Origin: Clostridiales bacterium
GTDB lineage: Bacteria > Bacillota > Clostridia > Saccharofermentanales > Saccharofermentanaceae
DNA: 64,000 nt
Direction: 5' to 3'
NCBI GenBank assembly: GCA_017561715.1
Contig: JAFZBN010000021.1
Span: forward strand, 90,815 to 154,814
This document shows, piece by piece, positions 17,560 to 27,298 of the stretch (position 1 is the first letter of the stretch; each line of letters opens with the position of its first letter). The notes under the pieces are model-generated. The model ran no database searches, had not been told where the DNA came from, and saw only the letters and a list, made by a program, of their open reading frames with translations. The translations under genes and the position numbers were made by a program.

Positions 17560-18585
17560 TTAGACGCATTTCGGATACGAACGCTTTACGATCGTAGCCA
17601 TTTCCTTAACACGCTGTGCAAGCTCTGCGTAAGCTTCCGGTGTCAGCTGTTGAGCCGCGTCGGAAAGAGCGTGCTTCGGATCCGGATGAACCTCGATGAT
17701 GAGTCCGTCTGCGCCGGCTGCGATAGCAGCAAGAGCCAGAGGCTGCACGTAAGGTGCTTTTCCTGCGGCATGACTCGGATCAACGATGATCGGAAGATGT
17801 GTTTTACCCTTAAGGACCGGAACCGCGCTGATATCCAGCGTACTTCTGGTTGCTGTCTCGAACGTTCTGATACCACGCTCGCACATCATGATGTGGTAGT
17901 TACCCTCGCTCATGATATACTCGGCAGAACCCAGCCACTCATCGATCGTTTCCGCGATACCACGCTTGAGCATGACCGGAATACCGGACTTACCAACAGC
18001 GGACAAAAGACGGAAGTTCTGGGCGTTTCTGGCGCCAATCTGGATGATATCCAGGTAATTCGAAGCGTATTCGATATCGTTCTCAGATGTAACTTCGCTG
18101 ATGACCAAAAGACCATAACGGTCAGCTACACGACGAAGGATCTTAAGACCTTCTTTTTCCAGGCCCTGGAAAGCATACGGAGAAGTTCTCGGCTTGTAAG
18201 CGCCGCCACGAAGGACTTTTACGCCACAGGCAACCATCTTGGAAGCGACTGTCTCGACCTGTTCTTCGCTTTCAACTGCACACGGACCTGCCATCATGAC
18301 AAGTTCATCGCCGCCGATCACAACATCTTTTACATTAAAGGATGTACCTTCCGGACGGAACTGACGGGACGCGAGCTTATAGGACTCCATGATCGGAACG
18401 ATCTTCTCAACGCCTGTTAAGACCTCGAGAGAGCCCGGTGTCAGACGGGATTTATCACCGATAACACCAATGATCAAACGCTCGGCACCTTCGGAAACGT
18501 GTGCCTTCAGTTCGTTTCTTTCCAAAACGTCAATGATCTCATGTACTTGGGTATCACTGGCGCCCGGTTTTACTACAATAATCAT
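17560..18585 (-). CDS. aroF: 3-deoxy-7-phosphoheptulonate synthase (DAHP synthase)
   Basis: 341 residues of the AroF/KDSA-related type. It condenses phosphoenolpyruvate with erythrose 4-phosphate, entering the shikimate pathway. An N-terminal ferredoxin-like regulatory domain covers about residues 1-70. The barrel shows MMAGPCAVES, LRGGAYKPRTSPYAFQG, IGARNAQNF and IIVDPSHAAG. The SD gaaggt is well placed. It is transcribed alone: a terminator follows and the upstream aminopeptidase ends 67 bp away. Feedback control by an aromatic product is usual for this form but cannot be read here. Confidence 0.95.
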   Translation of the reverse strand: MIIVVKPGASDTQVHEIIDVLERNELKAHVSEGAERLIIGVIGDKSRLTPGSLEVLTGVEKIVPIMESYKLASRQFRPEGTSFNVKDVVIGGDELVMMAGPCAVESEEQVETVASKMVACGVKVLRGGAYKPRTSPYAFQGLEKEGLKILRRVADRYGLLVISEVTSENDIEYASNYLDIIQIGARNAQNFRLLSAVGKSGIPVMLKRGIAETIDEWLGSAEYIMSEGNYHIMMCERGIRTFETATRSTLDISAVPVLKGKTHLPIIVDPSHAAGKAPYVQPLALAAIAAGADGLIIEVHPDPKHALSDAAQQLTPEAYAELAQRVKEMATIVKRSYPKCV

Positions 18586-18651
18586 GTTTTACCTTCTTTC
18601 TTGTGATGCTCCATGCACCACACCTACCATACTACGAAAAGGCATTATACC

Positions 18652-20109
18652 TTATTTTATGTTTTCAATAAAGCACTTATAGGCAAGATAAGTAAAATAC
18701 AGGTCCATCTTGCTGATAACTTCATACGGAGCGTGCATCGAGAGAACCGGAACACCACAGTCGATGACTTCCATACCGAGCTTTGCGAGATATGCGGAGA
18801 TCGTTCCGCCGCCGCCAGCATCGACCTTACCAAGCTCACCGGTCTGCCACGGAATATCGTTCTCGGCAAAGATACGGAGGATGGATGCGAAGAATTCGCT
18901 GTTCGCGTCACTGGCACCGGATTTGCCTCTTGCGCCTGTGTATTTTTCCATCTTCACGCCCTTATTGAGGTAAGCTGTATTTCTCTTATCGGAAACGTTC
19001 GCGTACTTCGGATCGAAAGCGTTGGAAACGTCGGTAGAGAGCATCTTGGTGTTAGCGATGCACTTTCTGTAACCGAGCTCGTCGTAGCCGCCGTTTGCTT
19101 TAGCGAATACTTCTACGAGGAAGTTCTCATAAAGGCGGGACTGAGCGCCGGAGTTACCGTAAGAACCGATCTCTTCCTTATCGGAAAGCATGCATACGCA
19201 TGTTCTTGCCGGAACTTCCTGAGCCATAAGCGCCATCAGCGCCGGATAAGCGCAGACCTTGTCATCGTGACCGTAAGCAGCGATGAGCGCGCGGTCAAAT
19301 CCTACATCACGAGCCTTCATGGCAGGAACGATCTCGATCTCGGCTGAAACGAAATCCTTTTCATCGATACCATACTCGTTATTGAGAAGCTTCAGGATCG
19401 CGTACTTGCAGGCATTTGAAGAATCATCATCCGGAAGCTTGCTTGCGCCGATCATGACGTTTAAGTCTTCACCCTTAATGAACTCGGTTGCCTTCTGGTT
19501 CATCTGCTCAGAACCAAGGTGCGGAAGAAGGTCAGTAATATAGAAGATCGGATCGTCATCCTTTTCACCAACACAGAGCTCGAGCTTTGTTCCGTCTTTC
19601 TTCATGATGACACCGTGGATCGCCAGCGGGATCGTTGTCCACTGATACTTCTTGATACCGCCATAGTAGTGGGTCTTAAAGAATACGAGTTCATCCTCTT
19701 CGTAAAGCGGATTCGGCTTGAGGTCAAGACGCGGAGAGTCGATATGCGCGCCAAGGATATTCATACCCTTAACGATGTCTTCCTTACCGACTACAGCGAA
19801 CATCAGACCCTTTCCCTTGATGGATGCGTAGACCTTATCGCCGGCCTTCAGTGCTTTTTTCGTATCGATATCAACGAAACCCTTGTCCGTCAGAGCCTCA
19901 ACGGCGTTATTAACGAACTCGCGCTCAGTCTTGGAGATGTCGAGAAAAGCCATATACTCCTCGGCAAATGCCATCATGTGATCGATATCGTCCTGAGAAC
20001 GCACTTCCCAGAGGTTCGGATACTCGGCGAAAAGCTCCTTTTTCTCTTTCTTGGAGACCTTGGTCTTCTTCTCTTTCAGTTCTTTTTCGGACTTTTTCTC
20101 TTTAGCCAT
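18652..20109 (-). CDS. M18 family aminopeptidase
   Basis: 485 residues from the ATG at 20109 (aaggagtg SD); the longer in-frame extension to 20208 has no good SD. The first 35 residues are Lys/Glu-rich and probably unstructured. Zinc-enzyme motifs of the M18 family follow: GAHIDSPRLDLKPNPL, YGHDDKVCAYPAL, LSDKEEIGSYGNSG and LSMHAPYEV, supplying the His, Asp and Glu ligands. M18 enzymes trim N-terminal, often acidic, residues from cytosolic peptides. The promoter region is shared with the divergent PHP phosphatase gene. Confidence 0.93.
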   Translation of the reverse strand: MAKEKKSEKELKEKKTKVSKKEKKELFAEYPNLWEVRSQDDIDHMMAFAEEYMAFLDISKTEREFVNNAVEALTDKGFVDIDTKKALKAGDKVYASIKGKGLMFAVVGKEDIVKGMNILGAHIDSPRLDLKPNPLYEEDELVFFKTHYYGGIKKYQWTTIPLAIHGVIMKKDGTKLELCVGEKDDDPIFYITDLLPHLGSEQMNQKATEFIKGEDLNVMIGASKLPDDDSSNACKYAILKLLNNEYGIDEKDFVSAEIEIVPAMKARDVGFDRALIAAYGHDDKVCAYPALMALMAQEVPARTCVCMLSDKEEIGSYGNSGAQSRLYENFLVEVFAKANGGYDELGYRKCIANTKMLSTDVSNAFDPKYANVSDKRNTAYLNKGVKMEKYTGARGKSGASDANSEFFASILRIFAENDIPWQTGELGKVDAGGGGTISAYLAKLGMEVIDCGVPVLSMHAPYEVISKMDLYFTYLAYKCFIENIK

Positions 20110-20210
20110 ATAATCACTCCTTCTAAGAAAGAAATTAAACAAAAAATACGAATATATGATACCATAATGTCGTGGTAAACTCGACTGACCACTTAGAAAT
20201 TGAGGCATTT

Positions 20211-21029
20211 ATGTACACAGATAATCACAATCACACGAAACACTTCAGTTCAGACGCGAAAATGTCTGCCAAAGAGCTTATCGATGCTTGTAAAGCACTT
20301 GGCATGAACGGTGTTGCGGTCACCGAACATTATGAGGGTGACTACCCGCATGATATCGGTGAATCCCAGATCTTCGACATTCCTTCATTCTTTGAAGAAT
20401 CCAAAACCTGGATCGAATATGCAGGCGATCTTCCGCTTTATCGAGGTATCGAGCTCGGCTACCAGAAGCATCTGTGTGCGTTCTATGACGACATGATCGC
20501 TAAATATCCTTTTGACAGCGTCATCATGTCCAATCACCTCTATAAAGGAAAAGATCCGTACTTCTTCCGTGACGGTTACGAAGAACCGATGATCGACGTA
20601 TATACGCGTTATATCGAAGAAATGGCCGATATGGTCGAAGGCTGCAATAACTTTGATATCGTCGGACACTACGACTACATCAACCGTTACGCGCCATATG
20701 AGAATCCGCAGATCAAGTACGCGCAGTGTCCGGAAAGCTTTGATCGTTTCCTTTCTGCGATCATCGCTAAGGATAAGTGTCTCGAGATCAATACGAGATC
20801 TGTCGATAAGATGCGTAAAAAGGGCCTTTCTGACGCACTTCCGGATCCTGAGATCCTGAAGCGTTACTATGAACTCGGCGGAAGAAACATCTCTTTGGGA
20901 TCTGATTCACACACAAGCGATACTCTCTGCGTACACTTCAAGGAAGTCTCCGAGTATTTAAGCACTTTCGGGTTTACGGAAAACTCCTACTACGTCGCAA
21001 GAAAGCGTCACGGAGAACCGCTGGTTTAA
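20211..21029 (+). CDS. PHP domain phosphatase, probable histidinol-phosphatase
   Basis: 272 residues from the ATG at 20211 (gaggca SD). PHP metal motifs are visible: DNHNHTKHFSSDAKM (H-x-H and H), VTEHYEG, the central Glu in RGIEL, SNHLY, VGHYDY and LGSDSHTSD. This matches HisK/HisJ-type histidinol-phosphatases, which remove phosphate from L-histidinol phosphate in histidine synthesis. No other his gene is in the window, so another phosphoester substrate is possible. The stop overlaps that of the convergent cysteine desulfurase by 4 bp. Confidence 0.85.
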   Translation: MYTDNHNHTKHFSSDAKMSAKELIDACKALGMNGVAVTEHYEGDYPHDIGESQIFDIPSFFEESKTWIEYAGDLPLYRGIELGYQKHLCAFYDDMIAKYPFDSVIMSNHLYKGKDPYFFRDGYEEPMIDVYTRYIEEMADMVEGCNNFDIVGHYDYINRYAPYENPQIKYAQCPESFDRFLSAIIAKDKCLEINTRSVDKMRKKGLSDALPDPEILKRYYELGGRNISLGSDSHTSDTLCVHFKEVSEYLSTFGFTENSYYVARKRHGEPLV

Positions 21030-22135
21030 TTGTTCAGGACACCTTTTAGGGCATCTGCAAACGCCAATATCTCTTCTTCTGTGTTATATGCACCGATACT
21101 GACACGAAGCGAATTCTTCGCTTCTTCTTTTGTCGCACCGATCGCGGTCAGAACATGAGATTCGGCATTGTCTTTGGAAGAGCATGCCGCACCGCCGGAG
21201 CAGGCGAACCCTTTTACATCTAAAAGAAGCAATGTCTTCTCCCCGTCCATTCCGGGAACATAGAAGTTAACGATACCGGGATGAGTCGATGAATCATTCC
21301 CGTGGAAAAGCACCTGCGGGAACTTCTCTTTCATAACACTCGTAAGTAGATCTCTTAAACCACGGATGCGCACAGAAGTCTCATTCATTGCATTAACGGA
21401 AAGCTTAAGAGCCTCCGCCATTCCGATGATTGCGGCAACATTCTCCGTTCCCGCTCTTTTATGAAACTCCTGGGATCCGCCGTTCAAAAACGACGAAAGA
21501 GCTGTCCCCTTCTTCACATAAAGTCCGCCTATCCCTTTCGGGCCATAAAACTTATGCGCGGAAAAAGATAGCAGATCCACTCCAAGCTCTTTTACATCCA
21601 CAAGAACAGAACCAACAGCCTGCACGGCATCAGTATGAAACAGTGCGCCATGTTCATGCGCGATACTACAGAGATCACGTATCGGTTCGATCGTTCCGAT
21701 CTCGTTATTTGCCATCATGATCGATACCAGCGAAGTATCAGTGACAAGTGCTTTTTCCAAGGAATCGGGAGAGACTACACCATCCTTATCAACAGGAAGA
21801 TAAGTGACCTTTAAACCGTGTTTTTCGAGCATCTCACAAGACCTCATAACTGCAGGATGTTCGATCGATGAGGTGATGACATGAGAACCACAAGCACACT
21901 TAACGGCCCAGTTATCTGATTCGGTCCCGCCGGAGGTAAAGAGAATCTCGGTGGGATCACAATTCAGACATGAAGAGATAGTTTCACGCGCCTCTTCCAA
22001 GGTCTTCTTAGCGTGCTGGCCTTCACGATGAACGGACGAAGGATTCCCGAACTCGGAATATGCATTCGTCATCACATCCAGCACCTCCGGTCGGATCTTA
22101 GTTGTAGCGGCATTATCGAGGTAAACGCGATCCAT
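21026..22135 (-). CDS. Cysteine desulfurase (NifS/IscS family), copy 1
   Basis: 369 residues from the ATG at 22135 (ggagatcac SD). It is PLP-dependent and moves sulfur from cysteine to an active-site Cys. Seen: YLDNAATT start, ITSSIEHPAV (His), SFSAHKFYGPKGIGGLY with the PLP Lys, and the mobile loop GFACSGGAACSSK with the catalytic Cys. It is monocistronic, with no isc/suf scaffold gene next to it. A second desulfurase at 29894-31033 sits with thiI, so this copy may serve Fe-S assembly or other acceptors, which is inference. Confidence 0.92.
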   Translation of the reverse strand: MDRVYLDNAATTKIRPEVLDVMTNAYSEFGNPSSVHREGQHAKKTLEEARETISSCLNCDPTEILFTSGGTESDNWAVKCACGSHVITSSIEHPAVMRSCEMLEKHGLKVTYLPVDKDGVVSPDSLEKALVTDTSLVSIMMANNEIGTIEPIRDLCSIAHEHGALFHTDAVQAVGSVLVDVKELGVDLLSFSAHKFYGPKGIGGLYVKKGTALSSFLNGGSQEFHKRAGTENVAAIIGMAEALKLSVNAMNETSVRIRGLRDLLTSVMKEKFPQVLFHGNDSSTHPGIVNFYVPGMDGEKTLLLLDVKGFACSGGAACSSKDNAESHVLTAIGATKEEAKNSLRVSIGAYNTEEEILAFADALKGVLNN

Positions 22136-22194
22136 GTGATCTCCAATCATCTAAAGAATACACTCATTATATCTTAATCGAGCGCTGATAAAAA

Positions 22195-22232
22195 AGTATT
22201 CCGCGTCATCTAAAAGGATGACACGGAATACT
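22195..22232 (-). terminator. Terminator after the ABC exporter gene
   Basis: AGTATTCCGCGTCATC (22195-22210), 6-nt loop, GATGACACGGAATACT (22217-22232). On the minus strand it follows the ABC gene stop and is followed by T-rich sequence. Confidence 0.85.
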
Positions 22233-22262
22233 CTTTGAAACTTCTAAAAGCGGGCGCAAAAT

Positions 22263-25200
22263 TTACTCTGTTCTAAGTGCTACGACCGGATCCTTCTTCG
22301 CTGCGGAGCGAGACGGGATGATACCTGCGATCAATGTCAGGAGCATACTGATGATGATCAGGATGATCGCTGTCGGGATCGGCAGAACACCGGTCAGGTT
22401 GTTAAGGCCAGTCAGGCTATGTACGATGATGTTGATCGGGATCAATAACAGATACGTGATCAATACACCAAGCAGGCCTGAGGTGAAACCTATGATAAGA
22501 GTCTCGGCGTTAAACATTCTGGAGACATTCTTCTTCGAAGCACCGAGGGAACGGAGGATACCGATCTCCTTTGTTCTTTCCTGAACCGAGATCAATGTGA
22601 TAACACCGATCATGATCGAGGACACGACGAGGGATACCGCAACGAATGCGATAAGAACATATGTGATCGCGTCGATGATCGTTGTAACGGAAGACATCAG
22701 GATACCGATATAGTCGGTGTACTTGATCTTCTGAAGTTCAGGAACGTTCTCATTGTACTCGTCGATGCAGTCAACGACTGTGTCTTTGTTCTCAAAAGAG
22801 TTCGCGTACAGGCGGATCGCGGACGGCTTATCCAGATCGAGGCAGCCAAGGCGGATCAGTGTGTAATCATAAGTGAACAGAGAGAACTCAAGTGCGCTGT
22901 CATAGAAACCTGCACATTCGGCATCAGTGAACTTATTCATGTTCTGATCAAGAGCCGCGGCCAGCTCGGCAGGAGTCTTTGTCGCAAGTTCCTGCTCCAT
23001 CTTAGCGGCATACTCGGCAAGGTACTGTTCACGGATTCCCTTCGCGAAAGCCTGCTTCATATCGTCATCGGTCATCTGCTCGATGTAGCCCTTAACGGTT
23101 GCTTCATCCATGCCCATTTCAGTAGTCATCTGTTCCATCATCATGGCTTCCATGGTCGGACGGTCAAGCTGAGAAAGCGCCAGATCAACATAATCCTGGA
23201 TGCTCTTTTCTGTCGGGATGCTCATGACTTTAACATACAGATCAGCTTTACCCTGATCATCGAGTTTTGTCACGAATTCTCTGAAGTATGCAGCCTTATC
23301 TGCCTCAGTTACGGCAGCTGTTTCCTCTTTGAAAGGAAGTCCGCATGTAACGTCTATATTCGGACTCTCCAGCTGAGCCGCGATTGCTTCGGAATTCTGG
23401 CTCTCGTTGATGATGTACTCAGTCAGCATATGTGTATAGCCGATCGTACCGTGATGGGATGTAGAAACAGCATCCTCATTCGGGCGAACGATACCGACGA
23501 CCTTAAGTGTCATGCCGTTATCGTAGAGGTACTGAAGTCCGGCGTCAGACTGACGAAGGTCAACATAAAGACCTGTTGTCGGATCATAATTCCAGCAATC
23601 ACACGGGAGGACCATACGGAACTCGAGATCGCAGATCTCCTGGTAAGACCAGTGCTGATCGGAATAATTCAGAGGCTGCTTATTCAAAGCACACATCATC
23701 ATATTCGTGATATCTTCTTCTGTCTTCAGACCAAGAGCATAGAGAGTATAGTCGTTAAGCTCGTTGTTCTCGTCAAGGAAAAGAACGATCTCATTATACT
23801 GTTCCGGCCAGCGGCCATAGATGACATCATACTGCTTATGTGTAACCGGGTTTGTCGCCTCACCGTTTTTACCCGGGAGAAGTTCACTCCAAAGAGTCAT
23901 TGAACTTCCCATGAGCTGGGAAGACTGAGAGCTCTCGGAAGACATGCTGGACATGTCGATGTTGAACATTGTCTTTGTGTACTCACCGAGGAGCGCGGAC
24001 ATAAGTTCATTAGTATCGGAATGAATGATCTTACCCTCGACGTTCTTCGTATAGATGGCAAGGTTCATGTCATAACCGTATTGAACACCGGACAGAGCAT
24101 TCGCGAGTTTGCTGTCGCCCTTTGCCTTTTCATCTTCAATGTACTTCTTGAAGGAAGAAAGGTCATTTTCCTGTGTCTCAACTGCGATCAGAGAGTTCAT
24201 CATATCGTAGATCTTATACTTCTGATAAACAGCATCTTTCTCGTGAACAGTCGCCTGCTCTTCGTTTCCGACAAAAGCATTCAGAAGAGTACTGAGGTCA
24301 ACTGTCTGCGCCTGGATCTCCAAAGGATACGCGGAGATCGTATCTTCCTGTACGTCATCGATAAAGTTGTGAGTACCCTGAGATACAGAGTAGATCAATG
24401 CGATACCGATGATACCGATCGATCCGGCAAAAGAAGTTAGTATCGTTCTTCCCTTCTTGGTGAAAAGGTTCTTCAAAGAAAGAGAGAAAGATGTGAAGAA
24501 AGACATGGAAGGCTTCTTCTCAGCAGCCTCTTTCTTAGCCTTTTTATCCATAGCCGCGACATCTGCAGCGATCTTATCTGCTTCCTTCTGCTCTTCTTCT
24601 GTAAACGGAGCAGAATCACCTGTGATCTTACCGTCAAGCATTCTTACGATACGTGTGGAATACTTTTCTGCAAGTTCCGGGTTATGTGTAACCATGATAA
24701 CGAGCTTATCCTTGGAGATCTCCTTAAGGATATCCATGACCTGAACGCTGGTCTCTGTATCAAGAGCACCTGTCGGCTCATCGGCAAGGATGATATCCGG
24801 GTTATTAACGAGAGCACGGGCAATGGCAACACGCTGCATCTGACCACCGGACATTTCGGAAGGTCTCTTCTTGAGCTGATCTCCGAGGCCTACCTTCTTA
24901 AGAGCTTCTGTCGCGCGCTCACGACGTTCTTTCTTACTGACACCGGAAAGAGAAAGCGCGATCTCAACGTTTGCGAGAACGTTCTGATGCGGGATCAGGT
25001 TATATGTCTGGAAAACAAATCCGATCGTGTGGTTACGGTATGTATCCCAATCTCTGTCCTTGTACTCTTTTGTCGATCTTCCGTTGATGATCAGGTCACC
25101 CGATGTGTACTGGTCGAGACCGCCGATGATGTTCAGCATTGTGGTCTTACCGCATCCGGACTGACCGAGGATCGATACGAACTCGCTATCACGGAAAGCA

Positions 25201-25277
25201 AGATTGATGCCCTTCAGTGCCTCGACCGGATTACCGCCAGCCGGATAGATCTTAACGATGTCTTTAAGCTCTAGCAT
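22263..25277 (-). CDS. MacB-like ABC exporter, ATPase and FtsX permease fused
   Basis: 1004 residues. Residues 1-230 are a LolD/MacB-type ATPase (Walker A GQSGCGKTT, signature MSGGQMQRVAIARAL, Walker B IILADEPTGALD). A charged linker leads to the first transmembrane helix near 280. A very large extracytoplasmic domain of about 550 residues follows, then three C-terminal helices with the FtsX core near 870-1000. MacB-type transporters push substrates or signals from the outer membrane face and often give resistance to peptide antibiotics or macrolides. It lies 26 bp downstream of a marR gene on one transcript, suggesting induction by a ligand. The substrate is unknown. Confidence 0.9.
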   Translation of the reverse strand: MLELKDIVKIYPAGGNPVEALKGINLAFRDSEFVSILGQSGCGKTTMLNIIGGLDQYTSGDLIINGRSTKEYKDRDWDTYRNHTIGFVFQTYNLIPHQNVLANVEIALSLSGVSKKERRERATEALKKVGLGDQLKKRPSEMSGGQMQRVAIARALVNNPDIILADEPTGALDTETSVQVMDILKEISKDKLVIMVTHNPELAEKYSTRIVRMLDGKITGDSAPFTEEEQKEADKIAADVAAMDKKAKKEAAEKKPSMSFFTSFSLSLKNLFTKKGRTILTSFAGSIGIIGIALIYSVSQGTHNFIDDVQEDTISAYPLEIQAQTVDLSTLLNAFVGNEEQATVHEKDAVYQKYKIYDMMNSLIAVETQENDLSSFKKYIEDEKAKGDSKLANALSGVQYGYDMNLAIYTKNVEGKIIHSDTNELMSALLGEYTKTMFNIDMSSMSSESSQSSQLMGSSMTLWSELLPGKNGEATNPVTHKQYDVIYGRWPEQYNEIVLFLDENNELNDYTLYALGLKTEEDITNMMMCALNKQPLNYSDQHWSYQEICDLEFRMVLPCDCWNYDPTTGLYVDLRQSDAGLQYLYDNGMTLKVVGIVRPNEDAVSTSHHGTIGYTHMLTEYIINESQNSEAIAAQLESPNIDVTCGLPFKEETAAVTEADKAAYFREFVTKLDDQGKADLYVKVMSIPTEKSIQDYVDLALSQLDRPTMEAMMMEQMTTEMGMDEATVKGYIEQMTDDDMKQAFAKGIREQYLAEYAAKMEQELATKTPAELAAALDQNMNKFTDAECAGFYDSALEFSLFTYDYTLIRLGCLDLDKPSAIRLYANSFENKDTVVDCIDEYNENVPELQKIKYTDYIGILMSSVTTIIDAITYVLIAFVAVSLVVSSIMIGVITLISVQERTKEIGILRSLGASKKNVSRMFNAETLIIGFTSGLLGVLITYLLLIPINIIVHSLTGLNNLTGVLPIPTAIILIIISMLLTLIAGIIPSRSAAKKDPVVALRTE

Positions 25278-25303
25278 GTTGTTCTGTCTCCATTCTTTAA
25301 TTG

Positions 25304-25783
25304 TTATTCTTTGATGTCAGAATTTCTATTTCTCCAGGTTGCTTTTGTGTTCTGTTCCTTTTCTACCCGATCTACGATATCACGGATATTTCGGCAAGAC
25401 TCGATGAAGTCCTCCACCTTTTCTTTTCCGAAATGATCGACGATCGCGCCGGCATAAAGAAGGATCTCCTTTTTCTTATCCTCAAAAGCCTGAATTCCCT
25501 TCGGAGTGATGGATACCATGACTTTTCTTTTGTCGTTAGGATCCGATCTTCTGTTGATCAATTCTTTTTCGGACATTTTCTTAAGAAGGACCGCGACACG
25601 AGCCGTGCTTACATTCATGTACTCACTGATCTCGCCGGCTGTAACTTCTCTGCCGGAAGCGCAAAGAAATCCCAGGACATTACCGATACCCATCGAAGTC
25701 ATATCGATGTGCTGAAGGAATTCCAAAGGATGAATGCTGTTAAACTCGGCAAGTAAACCAAGTACTTCCTGCTCTTTTGCCAT
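25304..25783 (-). CDS. MarR family transcriptional regulator
   Basis: 159 residues with SD aaggtggt. The winged-helix core reads VTAGEISEYMNVSTARVAVLLKKM, followed by the wing INRRSDPNDKRKVMVSITPKG with the conserved Asp-x-R-D/K signature. MarR dimers bind short palindromes and release them on ligand binding. The gene leads a two-gene operon with the ABC exporter. A perfect palindrome covers the expected transcription start, so autorepression is likely. The basic tail NTKATWRNRNSDIKE is unusual but short. Confidence 0.92.
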   Translation of the reverse strand: MAKEQEVLGLLAEFNSIHPLEFLQHIDMTSMGIGNVLGFLCASGREVTAGEISEYMNVSTARVAVLLKKMSEKELINRRSDPNDKRKVMVSITPKGIQAFEDKKKEILLYAGAIVDHFGKEKVEDFIESCRNIRDIVDRVEKEQNTKATWRNRNSDIKE

Positions 25784-25800
25784 AGTACCACCTTAAATTG

Positions 25801-25813
25801 CTAACTGGGTTAG
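25801..25813. promoter_or_regulatory. Probable MarR operator
   Basis: Perfect 5-bp arms, CTAAC-TGG-GTTAG. It directly follows the -10 of the marR promoter on the minus strand, where bound repressor would block initiation. Confidence 0.6.
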
Positions 25814-25843
25814 ATTATATGATTTTGAAGCAGAAAGTGTCAA
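25814..25843 (-). promoter_or_regulatory. marR-ABC exporter promoter
   Basis: On the minus strand a consensus TTGACA (plus 25838-25843), 18-bp spacer and consensus TATAAT (plus 25814-25819). This is the strongest sigma-A type promoter seen in the window, as expected for a gene set held off by a repressor. Confidence 0.85.
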
Positions 25844-25887
25844 TGCACAATTACACAGAAATCTGTTTATGTTTCGTGAATAATTTG

Positions 25888-27243
25888 TTACTTCTTGTCA
25901 GAAGGATTGTCAGATGAGTTATCCGGTTTTTTGAGCGGAGTGCCGTTTTTCAGGTGATCCATCCACTTACGGATCTGATTCTCATAGCCTAATGTTCCCG
26001 GCTCATAATACTTCGTTCCGACCATTTCATCCGGCAGGAACTGCATGTCTACATAGTGCTCCGGGAAATCATGTGCGTACTTATAGCCGACAGAGTATCC
26101 CATATCCAGCATTCCCTTTGCGGGCGCGTTACGAAGATGCATGGGAACTTCACCGGTACGCTTATTTGCGACGTCGGCGAGTGCTTTATCGATCGCCATA
26201 TAAGCGCTGTTCGATTTGGGACTGGTCGCTACGGTAACGGCAGCTTCGGCAAGAAGTATACGCGCTTCAGGCATACCTACGGCCATAACGCCCTGGTAAG
26301 CGGCCATGGCGACAAGGATCGCGTTTGGGTTCGCCATACCGACATCTTCCGAAGAACAGATCAGGATACGTCTGGCAAGAAATTCGATGTCTTCTCCACT
26401 GTGAAGCGCACGGGCCAGATAGAAGATCGCGGCATCCGGATCACTTCCGCGCATGGACTTGATCATGGCGGAGATATTGTCATAGTGACTCTCCCCGTCT
26501 GTATCAAACGCAAGGGATCTCTTCTGCATGCAGTCCTGCATGATCTCTTCATCGATCTTAATGGTCCCCTTCTCATCCGGCGGCGTCGTGATATAGGCAA
26601 GTTCCAAAGAACGCAGAGCAATACGAGCGTCGCCGTTACAAAGGTCGGCAATATAAGCAAGCGTTCTATCGGAGATATCGATCGGCTCGTTTCCGAGTCC
26701 TCTTTCCTTGTCGTTAAGTGCCTGCTTTAAGATAGCGATGATATTCTCATCGGTAAGCGGCTTTAAGGAGAGTACCGTAGATCTTGAGATCAGGGCCTTA
26801 TTTACCTCAAAGAATGGATTTTCAGTAGTTGCGCCGATCAGAATGACCGTTCCGTCTTCAACATGAGGAAGGAGCGCGTCCTGCTGCATCTTATTGAATC
26901 GATGGATCTCATCTACGAAAAGCACTACCCTACCATTCGGAGTCAGGATCGGGTTCTTTGCGTCTTCCACGATACGCTTGATGTCACCAACGCCCGCTGT
27001 GACCGCATTAATGCGCTCAAATTTCGCGGAAGTGGTATGAGCGATCAAACGAGCCAGAGCCGTTTTACCGGTGCCCGGAGGGCCAAAAAGGATGATTGAG
27101 GACAGACGGTCTGCCTCGATCATCCTTCTTAACATCTTACCTTCACCAAGGATATGCTCCTGGCCGATGTATTCGGATAAAGAACGAGGCGCCATGCGGA
27201 ATGCCAAAGGTTCTCTCTTTTTGTATTCCTCATTGACGCCCAT
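25888..27243 (-). CDS. rarA: Replication-associated recombination protein RarA (MgsA)
   Basis: 451 residues from the ATG at 27243 (gagga SD; an upstream TTG at 27258 is less likely). AAA+ ATPase with Walker A FGPPGTGKTALA, Walker B LFVDEIHRFNKMQQDALLP and sensor 1 IGATTENPFFEVN, followed by the tetramerisation and MgsA C-terminal domains. RarA acts at stalled replication forks with SSB and the recombination machinery. It follows glyA by 55 bp and is the likely last gene of a long minus-strand run; no clear terminator was seen after it. Confidence 0.95.
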   Translation of the reverse strand: MGVNEEYKKREPLAFRMAPRSLSEYIGQEHILGEGKMLRRMIEADRLSSIILFGPPGTGKTALARLIAHTTSAKFERINAVTAGVGDIKRIVEDAKNPILTPNGRVVLFVDEIHRFNKMQQDALLPHVEDGTVILIGATTENPFFEVNKALISRSTVLSLKPLTDENIIAILKQALNDKERGLGNEPIDISDRTLAYIADLCNGDARIALRSLELAYITTPPDEKGTIKIDEEIMQDCMQKRSLAFDTDGESHYDNISAMIKSMRGSDPDAAIFYLARALHSGEDIEFLARRILICSSEDVGMANPNAILVAMAAYQGVMAVGMPEARILLAEAAVTVATSPKSNSAYMAIDKALADVANKRTGEVPMHLRNAPAKGMLDMGYSVGYKYAHDFPEHYVDMQFLPDEMVGTKYYEPGTLGYENQIRKWMDHLKNGTPLKKPDNSSDNPSDKK

Positions 27244-27298
27244 ATTATCGTTCCTCAATTTCTTTCCAAGCGGGTTACCGCTTATACGGAAAGACTTA

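Noticed and set aside
25888..25990. Terminator after rarA
   Set aside because: Only weak AT-rich pairings were found. No stable stem with a T-run could be supported.
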